Positions 26,936-35,297 of a DNA stretch of 52,014 nucleotides are shown in pieces. Source of the DNA: Vulcanimicrobiota bacterium (GTDB taxonomy: Bacteria > Vulcanimicrobiota > JAJTBE01). The stretch covers positions 1 through 52,014 of the forward strand of contig JAIORV010000129.1 of assembly GCA_021107945.1 (NCBI GenBank), read 5' to 3'. The translations under genes were made by a program, and so were the position numbers. Each line of letters starts with the position of its first letter. Position 1 is the first letter of the stretch. A model generated the notes under the pieces. That model saw nothing but the letters and a program-made list of their open reading frames with translations. It did no database searches and had not been told where the DNA came from.

Positions 26936-27982
26936 TCAGTCAAATTTGGACAACAGGTTTAACCAGAAATTGCTTCCTGTGTTATAAACGGTTTTTACAT
27001 CAGGTGAATCGATAAAATCATCCGCACTGATATATTCAATCCCCAGGAGACGGGAGGGCTTGACCTTTATCTCGGGAGCTCCATCAACCATCGCCTTGTA
27101 TATATATTCCTGGCAATAAAGCTTCTCCTCGGACCCCAACCTGAAGTCAAAGTCATACTTTGCCTTTCCGAAGTATTCCCTCGCTTTTTTCAGTGTCTTC
27201 TTGATTGAATCCGGGTTTTTGTAATTCGGCCTCAGAATAATCACATGATGATTTTTTGTAAATAAATTCTCGGGGGGACTTTCAGTGGGGCCGTCGGTGG
27301 AAATCAAGACTTCCAACACGGTATTGTTTTCACTGACCATTCCTATATGCGTCCAGCATCCCGATTTTCCCACCAGTTTCTGACCCAGCTCAAATTTGTA
27401 ATCCTCATCATTATTCGTGATGATAAGATCCCCGGGTTTCAGATCTTTCATCACTTTTTGAGCTTCTTCGGAATCAATTTTCTTGTGACTTGTGTGTTTT
27501 GGATTCATGAGCTTGCCAAAAAGTGATTTAAATGAAAAACCCTTCGTCTCTTCCGTCAGTGTTTTACCGGGCTTATAACCGGGTACCAGGGAGGCAAGCT
27601 TTCCAATTCCCACACCGATAGATCCTCCCACAAGGCCACCGATGAATCTTCCGACTTTTGATTTATACTCGTATATCGCACCGACTCCCAGTCCCGCCAA
27701 AGCGCCGACAACAGTCCCCAGGGGGCCTCCCACCGCCGTTCCCACCATTGAGCCGGTAAATGCGGCGGAAGCTACAGGCAACATCACACGCCCGGCAATA
27801 GCCCCTGTCGCCGCACCGACGGCGCCGAAAACATTGTGGCATGCCCTGGATTTTGATATTTCATTATCACCGATTGACACAGTATCCCGGGGAAAATTCG
27901 CCGGTTTATCCGTCTTTTTGTCTGTTTTACGGAGCCCCGGAGAATCCACCGGAGCTAAATTTATTCTATCTCTTATCTCCAT
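26936..27982 (-). CDS. YiiX/NlpC-P60-like cysteine hydrolase with glycine-rich membrane region
   Basis: The 348-residue protein has a glycine-zipper region (about 50-135, repeated GAxxG/GGPLG patterns) able to insert in membranes, then a permuted papain-like domain of the YiiX type. LKPGDLIITN (181-190) opens it, WTHIGMV supplies His212, and YDFDFRLGSEEKLYCQEYIY supplies the nucleophile Cys290. Such enzymes cleave amide or acyl bonds in peptidoglycan peptides or lipids. No cleavable signal peptide is visible, so the side of the membrane it acts on is unclear. GGAGGCG lies upstream of the ATG. Confidence 0.82.
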   Translation of the reverse strand: MEIRDRINLAPVDSPGLRKTDKKTDKPANFPRDTVSIGDNEISKSRACHNVFGAVGAATGAIAGRVMLPVASAAFTGSMVGTAVGGPLGTVVGALAGLGVGAIYEYKSKVGRFIGGLVGGSIGVGIGKLASLVPGYKPGKTLTEETKGFSFKSLFGKLMNPKHTSHKKIDSEEAQKVMKDLKPGDLIITNNDEDYKFELGQKLVGKSGCWTHIGMVSENNTVLEVLISTDGPTESPPENLFTKNHHVIILRPNYKNPDSIKKTLKKAREYFGKAKYDFDFRLGSEEKLYCQEYIYKAMVDGAPEIKVKPSRLLGIEYISADDFIDSPDVKTVYNTGSNFWLNLLSKFD

Positions 27983-28044
27983 CGGTAAAAACGCCTCCTG
28001 TTAAAGGGTAATCCCCTTATTTATATTTTACCCCCCTGGAGTCC

Positions 28045-28097
28045 TAAAATCAATATATCCTCACATATATCATGTTAGCATTATGTTAACATATAAT
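28045..28097 (+). repeat. 53-bp direct repeat, left copy
   Basis: Bases 28045-28097 match 29711-29763 at 51 of 53 positions in the same orientation. The pair brackets about 1.6 kb holding a single ATP-grasp gene. Within the left copy TATGTTAACATA is a perfect palindrome; the right copy has one change in it. It could be a recombination or insertion footprint. Confidence 0.8.
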
Positions 28098-28353
28098 AGG
28101 AGTTACGCATTTTGTCATAGCATACTTGCGAGGAGCGCAGCGGTCCTGAGCGAAGCGAAGGAACTAATCTCACTATTTGGAAGCGAGAAATGGGAGGCGG
28201 GAAGTGAGAAGTGAGGACTTCCTCTTCCCATTTCCCTTCTCCCTTTTCCCACTTCTCGTAATGGAGATTGCTTCACCTCCTGCGGAGACTCGCAATGACA
28301 ACATCCCTGGCAAAAGGTGCTAAACCATAGTTCTTAATAATGCGTAAGTCCTG
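28098..28353. mobile_element. MITE-like element with GGASTTACGCATT ends
   Basis: AGGAGTTACGCATT at 28098-28111 faces ATGCGTAAGTCCT near 28340-28352 (13 of 14 inverted). Inside are a second inverted pair built on TTGCGAGGAGCGCAGCG and CTCGCAATGACA, and a purine/pyrimidine block AGTGAGAAGTGAGGACTTCC. It abuts the 53-bp direct repeat. There is no coding capacity. Confidence 0.65.
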
Positions 28354-28357
28354 AAAA

Positions 28358-28492
28358 TCATATAAGAAGATGAATAAAGAGGATAGTAAATCGGAAGGTT
28401 AATTCGCCAGGGTGCTTCCAGTCCAGGCAAAGATTCCGGTAGTAGTCTTTCGCCCGTTTAAAACGAACCCGATAAAGAAATTCATGATACAT
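28358..28492 (-). pseudogene. Possible small ORF or gene remnant (44 codons)
   Basis: An open frame on the minus strand reads MYHEFLYRVRFKRAKDYYRN and continues LCLDWKHPGELTFRF. Its composition looks coding-like, but no ribosome site precedes the ATG and I cannot assign a family. The frame stays open for about 15 codons upstream of the ATG. It lies between the MITE-like element and the ATP-grasp gene inside the direct-repeat segment, so it could be a fragment carried with it. Confidence 0.2.
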
Positions 28493-28673
28493 CGGAAAGT
28501 TCTTGACTATTTGAACAGAGGATGAGGTGCGATTATAGAATCACTACTCATTGTATCTCTTGTGTAATTCACATTCTTGTGATACGATGGCCAGCGTAAA
28601 AGGAAAAGAGCATGCAATATAGATATATTTAATTTTCTTAAAAAAAACTAAGTTATAGAAAGATGAGGCAAGA

Positions 28674-29690
28674 ATGTTATATTCAATAGGAGCTTGTGAT
28701 GTAGATTCCGAGAAACAATTTGAAAAGTTCTCCGGTTATGAAAGAGTCATTAGTATGACTTACAAAGATCTTTTTAAAAGCAAAAAAACAATAGATAATC
28801 GCGCGGCGCTCATGCTTTTCTTCCCTTACAATCCCTGGAATGAGATAGTGGAAAACAAGCAGGATATTTATGGTGTTGGAACATTCGGAAGGAATATACG
28901 AAAACTAAAGACCAAAATGTGCAATAAACTTGAAGAAGTATTTCCGAATGCCACTTATGTTAACCATCCGAATCTGTTTGCTTTGGAGAGGGACAAAAAG
29001 CTTATGAAGGAAGTATTAAAGCGGAACGGTATCTCTGTTGCTCCTTCCATTCCTAAAGACATATCAGTTATAGATGAAGAACTGAATAAGGGCACAATAA
29101 TATTTGTAAAAGCTAGATACGGCTCAATGGGCAAAGGAATAACGAGACTATCAAAAGACAAATGGTTTACAAACTACAAATATGACGGTATTAATATACA
29201 GAATCATGAACAAGATGGAGGTTGGGAGTCCATAGACATTACAAACAATTACTCTTTTCTTGAAAAACTACTCAAAGAAGATATAATAGTAGAAAAAGGA
29301 TTAGAGGCTCCGGATTTTAAGTTTGATATAAGGGGAGTATTTGTATATGGAAAACTGCGAGAGATATATGGAAGGACAACAAAAAACTCGCATATTACCA
29401 ACTTGTCTCAAGGAGGCACCGAATTAGAATATGAATTCCTTGAAAAAGTATTAGGCAAAACAAAGCTTGCACAGGGAATCAACGAAATGCAGAAAACATG
29501 TAATTTGATATGTGCGAATCTTATAGGTGTGGATCTTATATATGACAATGAACTCAATCCATATATACTGGAAGTCAATTCGTTTCCCGGATTGGGACAT
29601 GGGAAAAAAGAAAAAGAGATACAAAGCAAGATACTTAGAGAAGTGCATTTTAGCATTGAAAATGATATATTGATGAAGAGTTTAAACTAA
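28674..29690 (+). CDS. ATP-grasp domain protein (RimK-like), in repeat-bounded segment
   Basis: The 338-residue protein has a RimK/GshB-type ATP-grasp core: NHPNLFALERDKKLMKEVL opens the domain, IIFVKARYGSMGKGI is the ATP-binding strand and glycine loop, DFKFDIRGVFVYGKL is the central strand, and LNPYILEVNSFPGLG carries the metal-binding Glu and Asn. The product and substrate are unknown, and it is not closely similar to the ATP-grasp protein at 5397. The gene is visibly more A+T-rich than its neighbours and has its own upstream region. GATGAGG precedes the ATG. The 53-bp direct repeats on either side suggest acquisition as a unit. Confidence 0.85.
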   Translation: MLYSIGACDVDSEKQFEKFSGYERVISMTYKDLFKSKKTIDNRAALMLFFPYNPWNEIVENKQDIYGVGTFGRNIRKLKTKMCNKLEEVFPNATYVNHPNLFALERDKKLMKEVLKRNGISVAPSIPKDISVIDEELNKGTIIFVKARYGSMGKGITRLSKDKWFTNYKYDGINIQNHEQDGGWESIDITNNYSFLEKLLKEDIIVEKGLEAPDFKFDIRGVFVYGKLREIYGRTTKNSHITNLSQGGTELEYEFLEKVLGKTKLAQGINEMQKTCNLICANLIGVDLIYDNELNPYILEVNSFPGLGHGKKEKEIQSKILREVHFSIENDILMKSLN

Positions 29691-29710
29691 TACTGTTGGA
29701 AAATTGTCGG

Positions 29711-29763
29711 TAAAACCAATATATCCTCACATATATCATGTTAGCATTATGTAAACATATAAT
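29711..29763 (+). repeat. 53-bp direct repeat, right copy
   Basis: Right-hand partner of 28045-28097, starting 20 bp after the ATP-grasp stop codon. The rest of the gap up to 30179 holds a CCGCAGAG-type repeat near 29825-29865. It also holds a Lys/Glu-rich open frame (about 29894-29992, MKNLRKKEKQKLKREEVWAY) that may be a gene remnant; evidence for it is weak. Confidence 0.8.
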
Positions 29764-30179
29764 CTTTCAAACTCGACAATTATCATTTAAAATGTCAACT
29801 TCATTTCAAACTCTGCGCCTGTACCGGCCTTGTTTCTGTGTCCTCTGCGTTCTCTGCGGTAAACAGCTAAGAAAAGGATTCTCAAGAATAGAGATGAAGA
29901 ATCTGAGGAAAAAAGAGAAGCAGAAGCTCAAGAGGGAAGAGGTTTGGGCATACTTGAGTCAGAAAAAAGATGAGATATTTAGCAAAACTTGACAAACAAA
30001 AGAAATTAATGTATCATGCGTTATACTTTTATATTGTGCGAATTACACTAACTAAATAAAATTAACTAATTTCAAACAATTTCAACTAATTTTACTAACT
30101 TAGTATCAAATGCCGTAGGGAATTAAACACATAATCTCGGCTAATATCTACTAATCAATAACATTCATGGAGGTGCTTT

Positions 30180-30971
30180 ATGCGAAAAAGGAATATTGCC
30201 ATAGCGATTTTTGGGCTTGTAGCAATTATGCTTACAGGCGCGGTCGCACAGGCGGACTCCCTTCTAACATCCCCTCCTTCACAATCCGGCGAAGGCGTCC
30301 TATTTATAGGTGAAGATATAAATGACAGCGGCGAACAGGAAGAAGTTTTCTGTTTAACTTTAAAGAAGAAGAAAGACAAGGTCTGGGGACCGTCCGTTCC
30401 CAAGGTGAAGAAAACAAATTCCGACAAAGAGATGTCAGGGGGCAAATATCCCCCGATTTATATCAAGTACAGGACAAAGGTCTATGTCTATCCCAAAAAG
30501 GCGGTCAGTACATCTTATAAGTATAAGAAAAAACTTTCATCCCGCCACAAGGGCAGGAATTATGGCAGCCCAAAGGTGAAGAGGGTAGTTGGAACTCTGA
30601 ATATTACTCCTATAATTGTAAGGGAAGCAAAGAAGAACGGAATTTCACCCATTCTTCTCAAAGCCGTCATTCAGACCGAGTCCACTTTCAATCCATATGC
30701 TACAAGCTACGCGGGAGCAAAGGGACTCTGTCAGTTGATGCCCCGCACGGCAAGGCTTTTGGGTGTCAGGAATCCCTATGACCCGGAACAAAGTATTGCC
30801 GGAGGCGCGAAATACCTCGGCAAACTGAAGAGGATGTTTAAATCTCAAGATCATTTTATAGCAGCATACAATGCAGGTCCCGGGGCAGTAAGAAGAGCGG
30901 GTGGAATACCCAATATTCACCAGACCCGGCGATTTGTAATTAAAGTAAAACGCAATATGAAAAAATGGTAA
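30180..30971 (+). CDS. Exported SLT-type lytic transglycosylase
   Basis: The 263-residue protein has a signal peptide (cleavage about AVAQA-D, residue 25), a basic low-complexity linker to about 135, and a C-terminal SLT domain. The catalytic Glu is Glu167 in IQTESTFNPYA. GAKGLCQLMPRTA (179-191; Cys where GLMQLMP is usual) and FIAAYNAGPGAV (226-237) complete the substrate groove. It cleaves peptidoglycan glycan strands to 1,6-anhydro ends. GGAGGTG lies just before the ATG. It converges on the thioredoxin gene across a shared terminator. Confidence 0.93.
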   Translation: MRKRNIAIAIFGLVAIMLTGAVAQADSLLTSPPSQSGEGVLFIGEDINDSGEQEEVFCLTLKKKKDKVWGPSVPKVKKTNSDKEMSGGKYPPIYIKYRTKVYVYPKKAVSTSYKYKKKLSSRHKGRNYGSPKVKRVVGTLNITPIIVREAKKNGISPILLKAVIQTESTFNPYATSYAGAKGLCQLMPRTARLLGVRNPYDPEQSIAGGAKYLGKLKRMFKSQDHFIAAYNAGPGAVRRAGGIPNIHQTRRFVIKVKRNMKKW

Positions 30972-30989
30972 TACCGGAGAAGAAAAAAA

Positions 30990-31024
30990 GAAAAAAAAGC
31001 CCGACCAATGGTCGGGTTTTTTTG
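30990..31024. terminator. Bidirectional intrinsic terminator
   Basis: CCCGACC (31000-31006), loop AAT, GGTCGGG (31010-31016), followed by seven T on the plus strand and preceded by an A run that serves as a T tract on the minus strand. It lies between the convergent transglycosylase and thioredoxin genes. Confidence 0.92.
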
Positions 31025-31051
31025 CGGGTTTTTTTAGGTTTTAATTAGAAC

Positions 31052-31465
31052 CTATTTCAGGTATCTATCCAATTCTTTTTGAAGTGCGGGTGATTTCCTG
31101 TATCCCACCAGCTTTTTTACTACTCTACCATTCTTATAAAGAATCACCGTTGGGATCCCCCTGATCTTGTATTTGCTTGCCATGCTCTTGTTCTTGTCAA
31201 TATTCAGCTTTAAAACGATCAACTTGTCACCATAATGGGAGGCCACTTTGTCTAACTCCGGTGCCATCATTACACAAGGCTTGCACCAGGGCGCCCAAAA
31301 ATCAACGAGCACATATTTCGACTGTTTGAGAACATCCTTCTCGAAATCTCTGCCGGTGGTCTTTCCTACCTTACCGCTTGCAAAAGCTTGAGCTGCCGGG
31401 ATGCTGATAATCAGTGCCATTGCAATTAAAAGAAACAGTCCGATTTTCATCTTGTTTTTCTTCAT
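31052..31465 (-). CDS. Exported thioredoxin-fold protein
   Basis: The 137-residue protein has a signal peptide ending near AAQAFA (about 29) and a complete thioredoxin domain. The redox motif WAPWCKPC has cysteines 61 and 64 (Lys in place of the usual Gly), and the cis-proline is in RGIPTV (Pro105). It would act in the periplasm or on the outer face as a disulfide reductase or oxidase; the direction cannot be decided from the sequence, and no DsbD-like partner is in the window. The start is clear: AAGGAGGT 6 bases upstream. Confidence 0.95.
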   Translation of the reverse strand: MKKNKMKIGLFLLIAMALIISIPAAQAFASGKVGKTTGRDFEKDVLKQSKYVLVDFWAPWCKPCVMMAPELDKVASHYGDKLIVLKLNIDKNKSMASKYKIRGIPTVILYKNGRVVKKLVGYRKSPALQKELDRYLK

Positions 31466-31953
31466 TTTATACCTCCTTGATTTTTATGTTTACATTTATT
31501 TCGTTTATTCACCACTCGGTATTCATTCCCTGATGAATCCGGGGATTATTCAGGCCTGCCACTCCTGCAAACGGGAGGCGAGAAATGAGAAGTGGAAAAC
31601 GGGATCCGTTCTCCGTTCTCTGATCTACACCTTCCTTATCTCCCCATCGGGAAGCCACTGAAGTGGCTGAGAGTAAGAAAAGGAGTGGGATTCCTTTCTT
31701 TCCCCCGGATAAATCCGGGGGTTATTCTCATGGGAGGTTTGAAAACCTCCGCTATCCTACCTCCGGCCTCCGAAGGGAAAATCTTGAGGAGCAGAGAAGA
31801 TGGAGGTTTAAAAACCTTCGCTACCCTACCTTCGGTCGCCCTTATTATTCCTGTCCTTCGTGTTCTCCGTGGCTTCGTGGTGAATTCCAACCTGACTTAT
31901 ACCGCTCTCAAAAGGCTTTTCCGACAGCTTCACTTCCGGTCTCAGTTCTCCGT
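31466..31953 (-). repeat. Intergenic repeat cluster, inverted partner of 34915-34983
   Basis: Bases 31686-31759 contain CCCCCGGATAAATCCGGGGG and GGGAGGTTTGAAAACCTCC, and are nearly identical, inverted, to 34915-34983. A partial extra copy follows near 31800-31835. GCCACTGAAGTGGC lies near 31655. A CCGTGGCTTCGTGGTGAA fragment sits at 31865-31885. No gene is seen in the 488-bp gap. Confidence 0.7.
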
Positions 31954-33291
31954 TTATTCCACATATTCTTTGATAAAACCGTTCTTCATTAACAAGTCTG
32001 TTGACTCCCGGGCGTTCCTGATTATGGCCTCTGACTTTTTTGTCAACTCCTCCCGGGTCATCGTGAGCCTTGCCACGCCCTGCTCTATTGCCTTCATTCC
32101 GACGGCGACAGCTTCTGCGGGATAGACTTCCCATTCATCCATTGTGGGGATGAGGTATTCCTCGTGCATTCCCTTGCGCTCGGCACATTTTGCCAGGGCT
32201 TCTGCGGCGGCGATGCACATCTCGTCGGTAATGGTGCGAGCCATTACATCCAGTGTACCCCTGAAAATTCCGGGGAATCCCAGAGAGTTGTTTACCTGGT
32301 TGGGGAAATCTGAGCGACCTGTGGCGACAATTCTTGCTCCGGCGTCCTTCGCCTCCCAAGGCCATATCTCCGGAGCTGGATTGGCACAAACGAAAACGAT
32401 GGAGTCTTTTGCCATCAGCTTGATCCACTCTTTTTTGATTGTATCGGGGCCGGGTTTTGACAGGGCTATGAGAATATCCGCACCCTTCATTGCTTCGGGA
32501 ATGCCGCCTCTTATATCATCCCGGTTTGTAACCTGGCAAATATGCCATTTTTCCTTGTATTTTTCCTGTAGTTCTACGCGATCTTTGTGGAGTATCCCTT
32601 TTGAATCAACCATTATGATATTCTCCGGGTTGAATCCGGCGGAGATCATGACGCGGGAAATTGCTATATTGGCTGCCCCCGCTCCAACCATTGCAACCTT
32701 GACATCCTTCATTTTCTTGTCAACAATTTTAAGTGCATTCATCAGCCCTGCGACGGTAACAGCCGCCGTTCCCTGCTGATCATCGTGCCATACGGGAATC
32801 TCCGCTTCCGCTCTGAGTGTATCCAGGATATGGAAGCACTTGGGCTGTGATATGTCCTCCAGGTTGATCCCGCCGAATGTGCCTTCCAGAAGTCTGCAAA
32901 CTCTTATTAACTCTTCGGGGTCCTTTGTCTTGAGGCACAGAGGGAATGCATCCACGCCTCCCAGATACTTGAAGAGAAGAGCTTTCCCTTCCATTACGGG
33001 AAGAGCGGCTTCAGGTCCTATGTCACCCAGTCCCAGAACCCTTGTGCCATCTGATACTACTGCCACCAGGTTGGCCTTGTTTGTGTGCTCCAGTACCATC
33101 TCCGGATTTTTTTCAATATCTCGACAAGGGGCGGCGACACCGGGAGTGTACCATATTGCAAAATCGTTAAAATCCCGGATGACGCATTTGGGCATCACCT
33201 GTATTTTTCCATGAAAAAAAGGATGCATTTTCATTGCATCCTGTCCTGGTTTTTTCGCTTTTTTAAGCATTTCTTCAACACTTATAGCCAT
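31954..33291 (-). CDS. Malic enzyme (single-domain, NAD(P)-dependent)
   Basis: This 445-residue enzyme converts malate to pyruvate, CO2 and NAD(P)H. Family blocks are visible: FAIWYTPGVAAPC at the malate site, SDGTRVLGLGDIGPEAALPV, GINLEDISQPKCF, the metal-site WHDDQQGTA, the cofactor loop VAMVGAGAANIAI and the late ARIVATGRSDFPNQVNN. The length fits small bacterial malic enzymes without the phosphotransacetylase extension. Cofactor preference cannot be decided here. The ATG at 33291 (MAISVEE) has GGAGGG 6 bases upstream and is preferred to the in-frame TTG at 33306. It is a single gene. Confidence 0.95.
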   Translation of the reverse strand: MAISVEEMLKKAKKPGQDAMKMHPFFHGKIQVMPKCVIRDFNDFAIWYTPGVAAPCRDIEKNPEMVLEHTNKANLVAVVSDGTRVLGLGDIGPEAALPVMEGKALLFKYLGGVDAFPLCLKTKDPEELIRVCRLLEGTFGGINLEDISQPKCFHILDTLRAEAEIPVWHDDQQGTAAVTVAGLMNALKIVDKKMKDVKVAMVGAGAANIAISRVMISAGFNPENIIMVDSKGILHKDRVELQEKYKEKWHICQVTNRDDIRGGIPEAMKGADILIALSKPGPDTIKKEWIKLMAKDSIVFVCANPAPEIWPWEAKDAGARIVATGRSDFPNQVNNSLGFPGIFRGTLDVMARTITDEMCIAAAEALAKCAERKGMHEEYLIPTMDEWEVYPAEAVAVGMKAIEQGVARLTMTREELTKKSEAIIRNARESTDLLMKNGFIKEYVE

Positions 33292-33487
33292 TTTTACCCT
33301 CCTCAATTATAAAGTTACCGAACTCGGCCATTATTAGAAAATGGCAATAACAAACTTTTACCTGAATTTCCTGCAATAAGAATACTTTTTGCATGAATAT
33401 TGACAATGTTAATTGAGAATAGATTCACAATTAACATCATTACAAAACAAACTTCACCTTTCTTATTTTTTTCCCTGTCATTAAGAA

Positions 33488-33521
33488 TTGATTTTTGAAA
33501 AAAAATGTTGTATGCTATATA
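33488..33521 (+). promoter_or_regulatory. Candidate sigma70-type promoter for the PRMT-like gene
   Basis: TTGATT (33488-33493), 17 bp, TATGCT (33511-33516); an alternative is TTGAAA with TATATA (33516-33521). It lies about 120 bp before the methyltransferase start. It rests on pattern alone. The rest of 33292-33639 is A+T-rich without a gene. Confidence 0.35.
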
Positions 33522-33639
33522 GGCAAGAAATAATAATTTGGATAGAAGGTCAACGAAGGCGGCTGAGGGATGGATAAGCTTGGTATAGTTCCCCGGCCAT
33601 AACTTCTGACATCCAGCGTATTCCTGGAGGAGAAGGCCG

Positions 33640-34506
33640 ATGAAAACAAAAAGAGAAAATTCACCCCCCCCTTACTTTCCTTTTTCTGACGAACCGGCCC
33701 CAAAGATTCTTTTTATACAGCATTTTAATTTGCTTTGCGATGACAGGATGGAGAAATGGGAAAAATCTATAAACCAGGTCGTCAGGGAAGGCGATGTGGT
33801 TCTGGACCTGGGATCCGGAACCGGCATTCTTTCAATGTTCGCCGCACGCAAAGCCAAAAGAGTCTGGGCAGTTGAAGTGGATCCCCACCTTGTACGATAT
33901 TCACAGAGCGCAATCGAAAAAAATGGCTTCTCGGACAAAATTAAGGTCATAAGTGCAAATGCAGGGGAAGTTGTTTTTCCTGAGACTCCCGATGTTATTA
34001 TCTGTGAGATGCTTGACACCGCTCTCATTAAAGAACAGCTCGTTCAGGTTATGAATTCAGTAAGGAAAAAGATAGGCGATGGAAACCCCCGCATATTACC
34101 TTCCGGTGTAATTACATCGGTTGCCCTCACTCATGTCGATTACGATTTTTCGGGATTTTATATGCCATTGCCATATTTCGAAACAAAAGAGGTAAGGAAA
34201 ACTAACGGGCTTTTCTCAGATATAATTCCATATCATGTTGTTGATACGGCGAAATTTAACCCTATAAGCGTTGATGAAAAATTGAGCATCCCCGTAACGC
34301 ACGAAGGTGAGGTCAACTCACTCAAGATTATCACCAATGTGGAAATGTGTGACGGAACCGTTTGCGCCCCCAGTCACTGGTTTAATCCGCCGTTGGTGCT
34401 CCCCATCGGATCAATGCATGTCAAAAGAGGCGATATAATAAATTTGAAAATCTCTTATGAATTGGGAGAGGGGCTCAAGACCGTTCATTACGAGGTGAAT
34501 AAATGA
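33640..34506 (+). CDS. PRMT-like SAM-dependent methyltransferase
   Basis: The 288-residue protein has a class I methyltransferase core: motif I VLDLGSGTGILSMFAA (54-69), the SAM-ribose acid Glu79 in VWAVEVDP, and IICEMLDTALI (120-130) at the active site. This arrangement is seen in predicted RNA methylases of the COG4076 type and resembles the protein-arginine-methyltransferase layout, including a beta-rich C-terminal half. Whether RNA or protein is the target is open. GGAGGAG lies 8 bases before the ATG. Its stop overlaps the next start by 4 bp (ATGA), so the receiver protein is translationally coupled. Confidence 0.82.
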   Translation: MKTKRENSPPPYFPFSDEPAPKILFIQHFNLLCDDRMEKWEKSINQVVREGDVVLDLGSGTGILSMFAARKAKRVWAVEVDPHLVRYSQSAIEKNGFSDKIKVISANAGEVVFPETPDVIICEMLDTALIKEQLVQVMNSVRKKIGDGNPRILPSGVITSVALTHVDYDFSGFYMPLPYFETKEVRKTNGLFSDIIPYHVVDTAKFNPISVDEKLSIPVTHEGEVNSLKIITNVEMCDGTVCAPSHWFNPPLVLPIGSMHVKRGDIINLKISYELGEGLKTVHYEVNK

Positions 34507-34832
34507 AAACAATTCTCTTTATTAACGATAACAAGAATATCCGCAGGGAGGCCACAGATATTCTTCTGGAGGACGGATACGCGTCGATTTTTGCCGACAA
34601 TTGCAGTCAGGGAGCGCAGATGTTGAATGAGCATATTGACGGTGTTGTTATGGTAATCCTTGATATAAATCTTCTTGTGGAGCATGGAATAGAAATTTAT
34701 GACGAGATTAAGGCGATAAATCCAAACCTTCCTGTCGTAACAACATCAACGGCCGGACACTATCGACCCAGGCTCGGATCTGACAAGAAACTGGTGAAAT
34801 ACTCCGAGGGAGATGTGAATTTCGATCAGTGA
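34503..34832 (+). CDS. Short receiver-domain (CheY-like) protein
   Basis: The 109-residue protein has a receiver fold: ILFINDNKNIRREATDIL at the start, MVILDINLLVEHG with the candidate phosphoacceptor Asp54, and LPVVTTSTAG. The usual acidic pair near residue 9 is reduced to NDN, and the conserved lysine before the last helix is not clear (GSDKKLVKY). The last helix seems short. It may bind without being phosphorylated, or be phosphorylated weakly. It overlaps the methyltransferase gene by 4 bp, and GAGGTG precedes the ATG. No histidine kinase is nearby. Confidence 0.75.
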   Translation: MKTILFINDNKNIRREATDILLEDGYASIFADNCSQGAQMLNEHIDGVVMVILDINLLVEHGIEIYDEIKAINPNLPVVTTSTAGHYRPRLGSDKKLVKYSEGDVNFDQ

Positions 34833-35297
34833 GGGAGGACGGAGGACGGGTTTTATTCACCACGAAGCCACGGAGAACACGAAGGAAATGAATGATGGAG
34901 GAGATCGGATGTCGGGTAGCGGAGGTTTTTAAACCTCCCATGAGAATAACCCCCGGATTTATCCGGGGGAAGAAAGTAATCCCACCCACCGTGTCTCTCA
35001 TACGAACCTTCAGACGCTTCAGCGTCTTCCCGAAAAGGAAAACAAATAGGATGCCGGAAAACGGAGGTCGGAGGTCAGGACTGTAGGAGGGATGTCCCCA
35101 TCCCGATAAACGGAGGACGGAGGATAGAGAACGGAGGACGGATTATGGAAAATGGATGGTTGATCCCACTTTCCATCTCTCGTTTCCCATTTCTATTATG
35201 GAGATATCAATATTTTTTCTCCGGTTATCCTCTGCGGTCTCTGCGTTGAAATAACCACTTTTTTGACAGTCTCATAACCAGGAACGGAGGACAAATA
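34833..35297. repeat. Intergenic repeats (inverted partner of 31686-31759)
   Basis: Holds a CACGAAGCCACGGAGAACAC repeat (34860-34882) and the inverted copy (34915-34983) of the element at 31686-31759. GACGCTTCAGCGTC lies near 35011. GGAGGGATGTCCCCATCCC (about 35082-35100) is a variant of an element at 10975 and 43430. Degenerate GGAGGACGGA strings follow. No gene. Confidence 0.7.

Noticed and set aside
29738-29992. 84-codon plus-strand open frame
   Set aside because: The first two thirds read through repeat sequence. Only the charged last 32 codons look coding-like, so it is noted as a weak remnant under the direct repeat and not called a gene.
31826-32428. Two open frames of about 100 codons on the minus strand
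   Set aside because: They lie in other frames of the malic enzyme gene, whose frame has all family motifs.
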